Positions 51,357 through 62,477 of a stretch of DNA of 64,000 nucleotides are shown piece after piece (within the stretch, counting starts at the first letter, position 1; every line of letters starts with the position of its first letter). Under the pieces are notes generated by a model. That model was not told the origin of the DNA. It searched no databases and worked only from the letters and a program-made list of their open reading frames with translations. The position numbers and the translations under genes are program-made. Source of the DNA: Paenarthrobacter sp. AR 02 (GTDB lineage: Bacteria; Actinomycetota; Actinomycetes; Actinomycetales; Micrococcaceae); assembly GCF_021538675.1 (NCBI RefSeq), contig NZ_JAJUKH010000013.1, positions 62,001 to 126,000 of the forward strand, given 5' to 3'.

Positions 51357-52693
51357 GTACCGAACTGAGCCATTCCGCCGAAAGCCGCAGCAGCGATGGG
51401 GGGCCGGGTGTGGTCGGGCACCGCGAAGCGGGCGGGGCCCCCATCGCTGCGGAGGCTGCCGCAACCACCCTCGTTACCCAGAGCTCGGGAGCTGACTGGC
51501 TTGCCCGTTACTCGTCCTCGCTCATGGGCGTCTTCGGCACCCCGCAGCGTGTCCTGGTGCGCGGCGCCGGCTGCCTGGTGTGGGACGCCGACGGCAAGGA
51601 ATACCTTGACCTCCTCGGCGGCATCGCCGTCAACGCGCTGGGCCACGCCCACCCGTTCGTCACGTCGGTCATTTCAAGCCAGCTCGCCACTCTTGGCCAT
51701 GTGTCCAACTTCTTTACAAGCCCAACGCAGATCGCGCTCGCCGAGAAGCTCCTGGCGATCTCCAACGCTCCCGCGGGTTCCAAGGTGTTCTTCGCGAACT
51801 CCGGCACGGAGGCCAACGAGGCCGCGTTCAAGCTCGCCCGCCGGAACAACTCCGACGGCAAGCGCACCAAGATCATCGCACTCGAAGGTGCTTTCCACGG
51901 ACGCACCATGGGCGCTTTGGCGCTCACGGCCAAGGAAGCGTACCGCGCCCCGTTTGAACCACTGCCCGGTGGCGTGGTCCACATCCCGTTCGATGACGTC
52001 GAGGCGTTGCGTGCCGCCGTCGACGATTCCACCGCAGCCGTTTTCCTGGAACCCATCCAGGGCGAAGCGGGCGTCCGGCCCCTCAGCGCCGACTACCTGC
52101 AGGCGGCCCGTGAGACCACCGCGGCCGCAGGGGCGTTGCTCATCCTGGATGAGGTCCAGACCGGCATCGGCCGCACCGGCAAGTGGCTGGCCAGCGAGGG
52201 TGGGGGCATCGTGCCCGACGCCGTCACGCTCGCCAAGGGCCTCGGTGGCGGCTTCCCGGTGGGTGCCTTGATCACTTTCGGAAGTACGACGTCGGCCCTG
52301 CTCACCGCAGGACAGCACGGCACCACTTTCGGTGGGAACCCGGTGGCCACGGCCGCCGCGCTTGCCACGCTGCACGCCATCGAAAGCCAGGGCGTCCTGG
52401 AGAACGTGCTGGCCGTCGGGGCACACCTGCGCGAGGGCCTGGCCTCCGTTGAGGCCGTCACCGATGTCCGCGGCGAGGGCCTGCTGATCGGCTTCGATGT
52501 GAACGCCGACATCGCACCCGCCATGGTGACGGCAGCTTTGGATGCCGGCTTCATCATCAACAGTCCGGGACCACGGACCATCCGCCTCGCACCTCCGCTG
52601 ATCCTGACCACCGGGCAGGCCGACCGGTTCCTGTCAGCTTTGCCCGCCTTGATCGCCACGGCTACCGCCCAAACCGCTAAGGACGCACAGTGA
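51353..52693 (+). CDS. argD: Acetylornithine aminotransferase with inserted N-terminal segment
   Basis: A 446-residue class III PLP aminotransferase. The PLP lysine is in [14 protein letters not shown], preceded by [16 protein letters not shown]. Homology to other ArgD proteins begins near [19 protein letters not shown] at about residue 45. The preceding segment is Gly/Ala/Glu-rich and is encoded largely by a 61-bp inverted repeat (51390-51450). The ATGA overlap with argB fixes the start at 51353. The extension adds about 35-40 residues compared with typical family members. Confidence 0.95.
   Translation: MSTELSHSAESRSSDGGPGVVGHREAGGAPIAAEAAATTLVTQSSGADWLARYSSSLMGVFGTPQRVLVRGAGCLVWDADGKEYLDLLGGIAVNALGHAHPFVTSVISSQLATLGHVSNFFTSPTQIALAEKLLAISNAPAGSKVFFANSGTEANEAAFKLARRNNSDGKRTKIIALEGAFHGRTMGALALTAKEAYRAPFEPLPGGVVHIPFDDVEALRAAVDDSTAAVFLEPIQGEAGVRPLSADYLQAARETTAAAGALLILDEVQTGIGRTGKWLASEGGGIVPDAVTLAKGLGGGFPVGALITFGSTTSALLTAGQHGTTFGGNPVATAAALATLHAIESQGVLENVLAVGAHLREGLASVEAVTDVRGEGLLIGFDVNADIAPAMVTAALDAGFIINSPGPRTIRLAPPLILTTGQADRFLSALPALIATATAQTAKDAQ
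51390..51450 (+). repeat. 61-bp inverted-repeat element inside argD
   Basis: Arms GCAGCGATGGGGG (51390-51402) and CCCCCATCGCTGC (51438-51450) are exact reverse complements; the 35-nt middle has a small CCGC-GAA-GCGG hairpin. The element is read in frame as part of the argD N-terminus. It resembles REP-type palindromes that have landed inside genes. Confidence 0.6.
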
Positions 52694-53694
52694 GCACGTC
52701 AACCACCCGCCACTTCCTCAAGGACACGGACCTGAGCCCTGCCGAGCAGGCCGAGGTCCTGGACCTCGCCGTCAGGATGAAGGCAGCGCCGTACAGCGTG
52801 CAGCCCTTCGCCGCGGAGGGCAACGGCCGCAAGACTGTTGCCGTGATCTTCGACAAGACCTCCACCCGGACGCGTGTCTCCTTTGCCACGGGCATTGCGG
52901 ACATGGGTGGCAACGCGCTGATCATCAACCCGGGTGAAGCGCAGATTGGCCACAAGGAATCCGTGGAAGACACCGCGAAGGTCCTGGAGCGCATGGTCTC
53001 CACCATCGTGTGGCGCACCGGCGCCCATTCCGGCCTCGTGGCCATGGCGGAAAACTCCAAGGTTCCCGTCATCAATGCCCTCTGCGACGATTACCACCCG
53101 TGCCAACTCCTTGCAGATCTCCTGACCGTGAAGGAGCACAAGGGCGAACTGGCCGGACTGAGCATGGCCTACTTGGGGGACGCGGCCAACAACATGGCCA
53201 ACTCCTACCTGCTGGCCGGCGTGACCGCCGGTATGCACGTCCGCATCTCCGGTCCCGAAGGCTACCTGCCGGATCCGGAAATCGTGGCAGCAGCCGAGGA
53301 GCGCGCCGCGGAGACCGGTGGTTCCGTCCTGATCACCAGTGACGCCGCCAAAGCACTCAACGGCGCCGACGTCGTGGCGACGGACACGTGGGTTTCCATG
53401 GGCCAGGAAGCCGAAAAGGAAGCCCGCTTGCAGCTGTTCCGCGACTACTCCGTGGATGAAGCTGCCATGGCGCAAGCCGCGCCGGACGCCGTCGTTCTTC
53501 ACTGCCTTCCTGCTTACCGCGGCTACGAGATTTCAGCCGGCGTCATCGATGGCCCGCAGTCGATCGTGTGGGACGAGGCCGAGAACCGCCTGCACGCCCA
53601 GAAGGCACTCATGGCGTGGCTGATGCACCGCTCGGGGCTTGCCTTCGTCGAGGGTCTTTCGCCGGTTGAAGGCACCGGGGAGAGCACGTTCTAG
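52690..53694 (+). CDS. argF: Ornithine carbamoyltransferase
   Basis: A 334-residue transcarbamylase that makes citrulline. Carbamoyl-phosphate motif STRTRVS, ornithine loop region [16 protein letters not shown], and catalytic HCLPAYRG are present. The GTG at 52690 overlaps the argD stop by 4 nt. The C-terminal extension past residue 310 is short and unremarkable. Confidence 0.97.
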   Translation: MSTSTTRHFLKDTDLSPAEQAEVLDLAVRMKAAPYSVQPFAAEGNGRKTVAVIFDKTSTRTRVSFATGIADMGGNALIINPGEAQIGHKESVEDTAKVLERMVSTIVWRTGAHSGLVAMAENSKVPVINALCDDYHPCQLLADLLTVKEHKGELAGLSMAYLGDAANNMANSYLLAGVTAGMHVRISGPEGYLPDPEIVAAAEERAAETGGSVLITSDAAKALNGADVVATDTWVSMGQEAEKEARLQLFRDYSVDEAAMAQAAPDAVVLHCLPAYRGYEISAGVIDGPQSIVWDEAENRLHAQKALMAWLMHRSGLAFVEGLSPVEGTGESTF

Positions 53695-54230
53695 TGTCCA
53701 CCAATCCGTCCGTGCCGGGCGCAAGCCCAGCCACCAAGACTGCCCGCCAGGCGCGAATCACCGCGATCCTGACGGGTGAGTCCGTGCGTTCCCAGGCAGA
53801 GCTTGCAGCTCTGTTGGCGGACGACGGCGTCCAGGTCACCCAGGCCACCCTGTCCCGCGACCTTGTGGAACTGGGTGCCGTGCGGGTGCGTGGAAAGGAT
53901 GGCGCATTGGTCTACGCCGTCCCGGGGGAAGGCGGCGACCGCAATGCCAAGAGCGGGGTCACCCAGGAAATCCTGGACGCACGGCTCTCCAGGCTCTGCG
54001 GGGAACTGCTGGTGACGGCGGAAGCATCGGGCAACATCGTCGTCCTGCGCACGCCTCCGGGTGCGGCGAACTTCCTGGCACTCGCCGTCGACCACTCCGT
54101 GATGCCGTCCGTATTGGGTACGATCGCAGGCGATGACACTTTGCTGCTGGTCGCACGGGACCCCGACGGCGGGGCAGAACTGGCAGCCAGGTTCCTGCGG
54201 ATGGCCGAAGAAGCCGGCCCGGGCAACTAA
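53694..54230 (+). CDS. argR: Arginine repressor ArgR
   Basis: A 178-residue repressor. The N-terminal winged helix ([20 protein letters not shown], then [16 protein letters not shown]) binds ARG boxes; the C-terminal core ([15 protein letters not shown]) trimerises and binds arginine. The GTG start shares one base with the argF stop. It is encoded inside the operon it should repress, between argF and argG, as in other actinobacteria. The first 15 residues are extra. Confidence 0.95.
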   Translation: MSTNPSVPGASPATKTARQARITAILTGESVRSQAELAALLADDGVQVTQATLSRDLVELGAVRVRGKDGALVYAVPGEGGDRNAKSGVTQEILDARLSRLCGELLVTAEASGNIVVLRTPPGAANFLALAVDHSVMPSVLGTIAGDDTLLLVARDPDGGAELAARFLRMAEEAGPGN

Positions 54231-54237
54231 CTGCTTT

Positions 54238-54282
54238 ACACAGTATTGATTCAGCAGCACCTAATTCACACAGCATTGATTC
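54238..54282 (+). repeat. Two 15-bp direct repeats, 30-bp period, before argG
   Basis: ACACAGTATTGATTC (54238-54252) and ACACAGCATTGATTC (54268-54282) differ at one base and start exactly 30 nt apart; the second runs into the palindromic ATTCGAAT. They fill most of the 85-nt argR-argG gap and are AT-rich for this genome, so they may be an argG-specific promoter or operator. Confidence 0.55.
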
Positions 54283-54315
54283 GAATGAACCAAGCAACAA
54301 CAAAGGAGCACACTC

Positions 54316-56936
<2,621 letters not shown>

Positions 56937-56951
56937 TACAGCTGGACCTTG

Positions 56952-56997
56952 AACACCCCTGTGGGATGGCACATCATGTGCCGTCCCACAGGTGTTT
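56952..56997 (+). terminator. Terminator of the arg operon
   Basis: A 16-bp stem with one wobble (56958-56973 with 56977-56992), extended by partly paired flanks and followed by TGTTT, 21 nt after the argH stop. Confidence 0.85.
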
Positions 56998-57019
56998 AAG
57001 CGTGCGTTAGCATGGCGCT

Positions 57020-57757
57020 ATGACTCAGATCACCCCTGGGGCGTTGCCCGCAGAGCTTCACAAAGCCGCCGGCACCGTCACCCGCCTCCTCGCCAAACTG
57101 GACGACGCCTCCGTCGCTGGCCCATCCCAGCTCCCCGGTTGGACCCGCGGCCACGTGCTGGCGCACATCACCGGAATCGCCAACGCGATGGCCCGCCAAC
57201 TCGACTACGCACGGCGCGGCGAGAAGATCGAACTGTACGACGGCGGCATGGACGGCCGTAACAAGGCAATCGAACTTGCGGCGGGACACAGCGTGGCCCA
57301 GCACACGGAGTCAGTTACCAAGGCGGTGGAGTCCGCGGTTGCGTCGTTCGATGCCTTGGAACCCGACGATTGGCAAGCGCCCATCACCTACCGTGACGGG
57401 ACAGTGCTCGACGGCGGACTGGCACTGTGGAGCGAACTGACCATCCATGCCTCGGACCTGGGGCTCGGCTTTGGACCAGAGACGTGGAGCCGGCCGTTCT
57501 GCGAACACCTCATCGGGTTCCTGGCGGCCCGTGTTCCGGGAGAGTACAAGCTGGTACTTCAACCCACGGGCCTTCCCCAGATGAGCATCGGCAGTGGCAG
57601 CACCTCCATCGCCATCACCGGAATGCTGACGGACATCGCCGCATGGCTAGCCGGCCGCGAACCCAGCCTCGGAAGCCTGCGTGCCACCGCAGCCGCCGAC
57701 GGCGTAGAACTACCTGAGCTCCTGCCCTGGCCCGCGGCCCAGCCAGCCACCCGCTAA
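57020..57757 (+). CDS. Maleylpyruvate isomerase-type mycothiol-dependent enzyme (DinB fold)
   Basis: A 245-residue protein. The N-terminal DinB-like four-helix domain has SQLPGWTRGHVLAHITGIAN with a metal-type His pair, as in mycothiol-dependent maleylpyruvate isomerase, and LWSELTIHASDLGLGFGPET carries a further His. The C-terminal region (about 150-245) matches the second domain of the family. The thiol partner and substrate are unknown. ATG 57020 follows TAGCAT (57008-57013) by 6 nt, leaderless. Its stop codon lies at the edge of a tandem repeat. Confidence 0.85.
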   Translation: MTQITPGALPAELHKAAGTVTRLLAKLDDASVAGPSQLPGWTRGHVLAHITGIANAMARQLDYARRGEKIELYDGGMDGRNKAIELAAGHSVAQHTESVTKAVESAVASFDALEPDDWQAPITYRDGTVLDGGLALWSELTIHASDLGLGFGPETWSRPFCEHLIGFLAARVPGEYKLVLQPTGLPQMSIGSGSTSIAITGMLTDIAAWLAGREPSLGSLRATAAADGVELPELLPWPAAQPATR

Positions 57758-57762
57758 CCGCT

Positions 57763-57890
57763 GACGCTCTCTCACGTCCCGGACGCTTGGGGCGGACGCT
57801 CTCTCACGTCCCGGACGTTTGGGCCGGACGCTCTCTCACGTCCCGCCCGCTAACCGCTGACGCTCTCTCACTTCCCGGCGGCTGAAACAG
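57763..57890 (+). repeat. Four tandem copies of a 32-bp repeat
   Basis: The 18-nt core GACGCTCTCTCACGTCCC begins at 57763, 57795, 57827 and 57859, exactly 32 nt apart; copy 4 has one change (CTTCCC). The 14 nt between cores is similar in copies 1 and 2 and diverged in 3 and 4. Copy 4 covers the stop codon of the Ada-AlkA gene. The core is bounded by GACG and CGTC. A related cluster is at the right end of the window. Confidence 0.85.
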
Positions 57891-59370
57891 GGCGCTTGGC
57901 TGCCGCCCGCCACAGGTGCATGGTGGCGTAGGAGCGCCACGGGCTGACTTCCGTGAAGTCGGGGCTGAGCCCCGAAAGGACCGGCAGGACTTTCAACCCG
58001 TTCCGGACGGCGGCGTCGTTGGCAAGGAAGACATCAGGGGCGCCCAGCACACGCATGGCAACATACCCAACCGTCCATGGCCCCACGCCGGGGAGCGGGA
58101 GCAATTTGCGTTCCAGGCTTTCAAAGTCGTCGCCGTACCCAAAATCGAGTTTCCCTGTGGCCATGGCTTCACTGGCGGCCATGATCGAGTCGATCCGGCG
58201 CTGGGGTCCGCGCAGCAGTGCCCGACCCTTGTCGGCGAGGTCCGCCGTCGTCGGAAACAGCCTCTCCAGTCCTGGCCCGGCCCCTTCGATCGTGGAGCCG
58301 GCCGCGGAGAGCTGGGTCAGCGCGGTGCGGGCGGCAGCCACAGTGATCTGTTGACCGATCATTGCCCTCACCAGGAGTTCCTCGGGGTCGACGGCTCCAG
58401 GCATCCGGATTCCGGGGATCGTTGTGACGCTGGCCGCGAGTCGGGGGTCTGCTGCGAGGGCATCATCGATCGCCCGCGGATCAGCGTCCAGGTCGAACAG
58501 CCTCCGGACACGACTCAACAGGGTGGGGAGGTCATGGAGGTCTACAGCGCTGGCGTTGAGCTGCAACGGCTTGGCGGGGGAGGCCGGCTTGTAGGAAACC
58601 GAGAACGACGCGGTACTTCGGGGGAGGCGCAGGGTGCGTCCATAGGTCCTGGTTCCGTCCCCGGAGGTGCTGGCATATTCGATGCCTGGAATGGCACGAA
58701 CCGCCAGAAAGTCGAAAATCCCGGGATCGAACGGTTCCCTGTAGGGCAGGTTCAACGTCAGTGCCGCGGGAGCTTCGACCGGCGACGTCCCAGCACGCCA
58801 GCGTTGCACGGACTTTGCAGCGGTGGCGCGCAGCGCCGTCGGGGTCATCGCGAATACTTCGCCGATCGTGTCGTTGAATTGCCGCACGCTGTTGAAGCCG
58901 GACGCAAACGCCACATCCGCGAGCAGCATGTCAGTGGAGACCAGCAGCGTCCTGGCTGTCTGCGCCCTGCTTGCGCGGGCCAGGGAGAGTGGACCGGCGC
59001 CCAGTTCCTGGCTGAGGATACGGTTGAGTTGCCGTGCCGAGTAGCCCAGACGGTGGGCAAGGCCGTCCACGCCCTCGCGCGTGATGACGCCGTCGTTGAT
59101 CAACCGCATTGCCCGGCCGGCGATGTCCGAGCGGATGTTCCACGCCGACGTTCCAGGAACTGCCTCAGGGAGGCAGCGTTTGCACGCGCGGTAGCCGGCC
59201 TCGTGCGCTGCAGCCGAGGTCTCATAGAACGTGACGTTTTCGGCCTTCGGCGTCCGGGCGGGGCACGACGGTCGGCAATAGATGCCGGTGGAGCTGACAG
59301 CAGTAAAGAATTGACCGTCGAACCGGATGTCGCGGGCGTCAATTGCCCTGTAGCGCTGCCAGAAGTCCAT
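57868..59370 (-). CDS. Ada-type regulator fused to AlkA-type DNA-3-methyladenine glycosylase
   Basis: A 500-residue fusion. The Ada methylphosphotriester sensor has its four zinc cysteines (Cys32, Cys36 in [10 protein letters not shown]; Cys63, Cys66 in ACKRC). An AraC-type double helix-turn-helix follows (about 85-185), then the AlkA N-domain and the HhH-GPD glycosylase (about 290-480) with [18 protein letters not shown] and the catalytic Asp region. It should sense methylated phosphate backbone and excise alkylated bases. There is no O6-methyltransferase PCHR domain. The ATG at 59370 is divergent from a second glycosylase gene. The last codons lie in the repeat. Confidence 0.92.
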   Translation of the reverse strand: MDFWQRYRAIDARDIRFDGQFFTAVSSTGIYCRPSCPARTPKAENVTFYETSAAAHEAGYRACKRCLPEAVPGTSAWNIRSDIAGRAMRLINDGVITREGVDGLAHRLGYSARQLNRILSQELGAGPLSLARASRAQTARTLLVSTDMLLADVAFASGFNSVRQFNDTIGEVFAMTPTALRATAAKSVQRWRAGTSPVEAPAALTLNLPYREPFDPGIFDFLAVRAIPGIEYASTSGDGTRTYGRTLRLPRSTASFSVSYKPASPAKPLQLNASAVDLHDLPTLLSRVRRLFDLDADPRAIDDALAADPRLAASVTTIPGIRMPGAVDPEELLVRAMIGQQITVAAARTALTQLSAAGSTIEGAGPGLERLFPTTADLADKGRALLRGPQRRIDSIMAASEAMATGKLDFGYGDDFESLERKLLPLPGVGPWTVGYVAMRVLGAPDVFLANDAAVRNGLKVLPVLSGLSPDFTEVSPWRSYATMHLWRAAAKRPVSAAGK

Positions 59371-59452
59371 GGCTCCATCCTGCCAGCGGAACTGGGCGAC
59401 TGCTAGCGGAAATCGGACATAGCCGTTCGGGCGACTTTGCTAGGGTCTGGGC

Positions 59453-60121
59453 ATGAGCCAGTCCGTGGAGAACTACCTTCTCGAGCCAGCCAAGGTCCGC
59501 GAATTCCTCGCGGGAGATCCGCGTGCCATCGCTCCGTTGATCCTCGGCGGCGTCCTGACGCACCACTCCGAAGCCGGTCCTGTTTCGGTCAGGCTTACGG
59601 AGGTGGAGGCGTACATGGGCCCACGGGATTCGGAACACCCGGATCCCGGATCGCACACCTTTGGCGGCCCCACGCCACGGAACGCACCCATGTTCGGCCC
59701 TGCGGGGTTTCTGTACGTCTACTTCACCTACGGCATGCATTACTGTGCCAACATCGTCTGCGGTCCCGACGGCGCTGCTTCCGCGCTGCTCCTGCGGGCA
59801 GGCGAAATTGTGGAAGGAGAAGGGCTGGCCGCCCTCCGGAGGCCGGCGTCCAAGGCTCACAAAGACCTGGCCAGCGGACCTGCCAGGCTCGCTTCGGCGT
59901 TGGGACTTACGACGGCGGACACCGGACGTGACGCGCTCGCGGAACCGTTCAGCCTCTGGTTGCCCAGGACCCCGGCGGCAGCGGTGGCGAGCGGCCCGCG
60001 AGTGGGGGTTGCCGGACCGGGAGGAAGCACTGACTATCCGTGGCGTTTCTGGATCGAAGATGACCCCACGGTGTCGCGTTATAAAGCGGCAAAGGCCCGA
60101 AACCGCACGCCCGCCACATGA
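59453..60121 (+). CDS. DNA-3-methyladenine glycosylase, AAG/MPG family
   Basis: A 222-residue monofunctional glycosylase of the eukaryote-like AAG fold. RLTEVEAYMGPRDSEHPDPG holds the catalytic Glu, RNAPMFGPAGFLYVYFTYGM the intercalating and DNA-contact region, and a C-terminal RVGVAGPGG-type stretch follows. ATG 59453 lies 6 nt after TAGGGT (59441-59446), a leaderless start. With the divergent Ada-AlkA gene it forms a two-gene alkylation repair locus; shared control by the Ada domain is plausible. Confidence 0.92.
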   Translation: MSQSVENYLLEPAKVREFLAGDPRAIAPLILGGVLTHHSEAGPVSVRLTEVEAYMGPRDSEHPDPGSHTFGGPTPRNAPMFGPAGFLYVYFTYGMHYCANIVCGPDGAASALLLRAGEIVEGEGLAALRRPASKAHKDLASGPARLASALGLTTADTGRDALAEPFSLWLPRTPAAAVASGPRVGVAGPGGSTDYPWRFWIEDDPTVSRYKAAKARNRTPAT

Positions 60122-60139
60122 CGTCATCCGCCACATGAC
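60111..60139 (+). repeat. Short direct repeat at the 3' end of the AAG gene
   Basis: CCGCCACATGAC occurs at 60111-60122 and 60128-60139, 17 nt apart; the first copy contains the stop codon. It looks like a local duplication. Confidence 0.5.
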
Positions 60140-60211
60140 TCCAGCCCCACACGTTTACCGAAATCGCTGTAGAGTGGTAGGTCTGTCTTTTGCGATAGGG
60201 GTTACGGTTCG

Positions 60212-62440
60212 ATGCACGACGCTGATTTGGTCCACGAGCAGGAATATGTGGCTGGGCTGTACGCCCGGCTCGATGAGCTGCGCGCAGAAAAGCGCGAGCA
60301 GCTGGCGCAAGTGCGCAAGACCGGCGCAGTGGGAACCATGCAGAACGTTTCCGAACGTGACGCCTTCGCGGCACTGTACGAAGACCGCCTGGCCCAGCTC
60401 GACGCCGTCGACGACCGCCTGGTGTTCGGCCGGCTGGATCTGGACTCCGGAGAAGCCCAGTACATCGGTCGCATCGGCCTGTCCACCGCCGACCTTCAAC
60501 GGCTCATGGTCGACTGGCGTGCTCCCGAGGCAGGCCACTTCTACCAGGCGACCGCCTTCGATCGCCAAGGTGTGCGCCGTCGTCGGCACCTGATCCTGCA
60601 GGGCCGGGACGTCAAGGCGATCGAAGACGACGTCCTGGACGCCGGTCTGCTGGCCGACGACGAGTCCCTTCAGGGCGAGGGTGCCCTCCTGGCGGCGCTG
60701 AACTCAAAGCGCACGGGCCGCATGTCCGACATCGTAGGTACCATCCAGTCGGAGCAGGACAGGATCATCCGTTCCTCCATTTCCGGAGCGCTTGTGGTTC
60801 AGGGCGGACCGGGTACCGGTAAGACTGCCGTCGCCCTGCACCGTGCTGCCTACCTGCTGTACACGCACCGGGATCGGCTCAAGAGCGCCGGCGTCCTGCT
60901 GGTTGGCCCGTCGTCGTCGTTCATGCACTACATCGAACGCGTGCTGCCCTCGCTGGGTGAAACCGGCGTGGTGATGGCCAGCCTGGGCCGCTTGATGCCG
61001 GGCATCAACGCCGTTCCCGAGGAAGACGCGGACGTTGCTGCCCTCAAGGGCAAGCTGGACATGGCCAAAGTTGTTGCCAACGCTGTTGCCAACCGGCAGC
61101 GGACCCCCGCCGAAGACCGCATCCTGGAAGTTGATTCGCGGAAACTCACCCTCACGGTCCGCCAGGTACGGCGTGCCCGGGAGAAAGCGCGTGCAACGGG
61201 CAAGCCGCATAACGAAGCCAGGCTCACTTTCGTCAAGATCCTCCTCCGCGAGCTCACTGAGCAGTTGACGGACCTTGTCGAAGAATCGAACATCGGCAAC
61301 AACGCTGATCGCGCCTACCTCGCCGAAGACGTCCGCTCCGCGCGCGACGTCCGTATCGCCTTGAATCTTTGCTGGATGCCGATGACGCCGGAGAAACTCA
61401 TCTCCGAGCTGTTCAGCAAGCCCGCCATCCTTGAGGCCTGCACGCCGAACCTTACGCCGGACCAGCGCGCACTCCTGCAGCGGCCCGTTGACGCCCCGTG
61501 GACCGAAGCGGACGTTCCTTTGCTGGACGAAGCAGCCGAGCTGCTGGGCGAACTTGACCCGGCCGCCGGCAGGGGATTGGCCCAGCAAGAAGCAGATCGT
61601 GCCCGCGACCTTGCCAACGCCAAGCAGACCCTTGCCAACATGGAAGCCATGGGCGTGGACGTCCTGGTGACCGCAGAGGAGCTTGCTGAGCAGAACCAGG
61701 AGCGCGAGGGCCGCCTCACGGCGGCCGAGCGTGCCACCAGCGACCGTTCATGGGCCTTTGGCCACATTGTGGTTGACGAAGCCCAGGAGCTTTCACCCAT
61801 GCAGTGGCGGCTCCTGGTGCGGCGCTGCCCGCTCAAGTCCTTCACGATCGTGGGCGATATTGCCCAGACGAGCGCAGCGGCCGGTGCCAATTCGTGGCAA
61901 AGTGCCCTGGCGCCGTCGTTCGGTGACCGCTGGAGGCTTGAAGAACTCACGGTCAACTACCGCACTCCGTCGCAGATCGCCGAGGCTGCCGTCCGGATGG
62001 CTAATCGGGCGGGCCTTGTGGTCTCGGCCCCCAAGGCTGTCCGCGAGGGCAAATGGTCGCCCATTGTCGATCACGTAGAGGCCGACGGAATTGTCCCGCG
62101 CCTGGTTGAGGTCCTGCCGGAGGAGGTGGAAGCGCTCGACGGCGGCCTGCTGGCAGTCATAGCCGACGGGCCCCTGCTTCCCCAGGCCACCGCTGCACTG
62201 CGGAAGGTCTACGGATCGCGTATCGGCACGGGTGCCGGAAGCTACGAGCAGGACATCGTCGTGATCAGCCCCAAGGAAGCAAAGGGCCTGGAATTCGACG
62301 GTGTTGTAGTCCTGGAACCGGCTGCCATGCTGAACCATGAACATGGCAAGGTGGGGGACCTCTACGTGGCCATGACCCGTGCCACGCAGCGCCTGCGCCT
62401 CATCGCCGCTGCGCCGGTACCGGCGGGCATCGAGCGCTAG
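60212..62440 (+). CDS. HelD/UvrD-like superfamily 1 ATPase
   Basis: A 742-residue protein. A long N-terminal coiled coil (about 1-75: EYVAGLYARLDELRAEKREQ) precedes a split SF1 motor: Walker A GGPGTGKTAVALHRAAYLL near 199, VVDEAQELSPMQW near 521, and late motifs KEAKGLEFDGVV and YVAMTRATQRL. This is the layout of HelD, which binds RNA polymerase and removes it from DNA; actinobacterial class II HelD (HelR) can protect against rifampicin. A role as a plain DNA helicase cannot be excluded. ATG 60212. A TAGAGT hexamer at 60170-60175 may be the -10. No rifamycin-associated palindrome was seen. Confidence 0.9.
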   Translation: MHDADLVHEQEYVAGLYARLDELRAEKREQLAQVRKTGAVGTMQNVSERDAFAALYEDRLAQLDAVDDRLVFGRLDLDSGEAQYIGRIGLSTADLQRLMVDWRAPEAGHFYQATAFDRQGVRRRRHLILQGRDVKAIEDDVLDAGLLADDESLQGEGALLAALNSKRTGRMSDIVGTIQSEQDRIIRSSISGALVVQGGPGTGKTAVALHRAAYLLYTHRDRLKSAGVLLVGPSSSFMHYIERVLPSLGETGVVMASLGRLMPGINAVPEEDADVAALKGKLDMAKVVANAVANRQRTPAEDRILEVDSRKLTLTVRQVRRAREKARATGKPHNEARLTFVKILLRELTEQLTDLVEESNIGNNADRAYLAEDVRSARDVRIALNLCWMPMTPEKLISELFSKPAILEACTPNLTPDQRALLQRPVDAPWTEADVPLLDEAAELLGELDPAAGRGLAQQEADRARDLANAKQTLANMEAMGVDVLVTAEELAEQNQEREGRLTAAERATSDRSWAFGHIVVDEAQELSPMQWRLLVRRCPLKSFTIVGDIAQTSAAAGANSWQSALAPSFGDRWRLEELTVNYRTPSQIAEAAVRMANRAGLVVSAPKAVREGKWSPIVDHVEADGIVPRLVEVLPEEVEALDGGLLAVIADGPLLPQATAALRKVYGSRIGTGAGSYEQDIVVISPKEAKGLEFDGVVVLEPAAMLNHEHGKVGDLYVAMTRATQRLRLIAAAPVPAGIER

Positions 62441-62477
62441 GAAATTCACGGGCTGCAATCCTGCTAACTTAGATCTC

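Noticed and set aside
57763-57890. CRISPR-like appearance of evenly spaced repeats
   Set aside because: Repeats are 18 nt with 14-nt intervals that are partly alike, no cas genes are near, and a second array has the same period with diverged cores; not a CRISPR.
60150-60211. Rifamycin-associated element upstream of the HelD-type gene
   Set aside because: The G/C-rich 19-bp palindrome known from Streptomyces was looked for and not found here.
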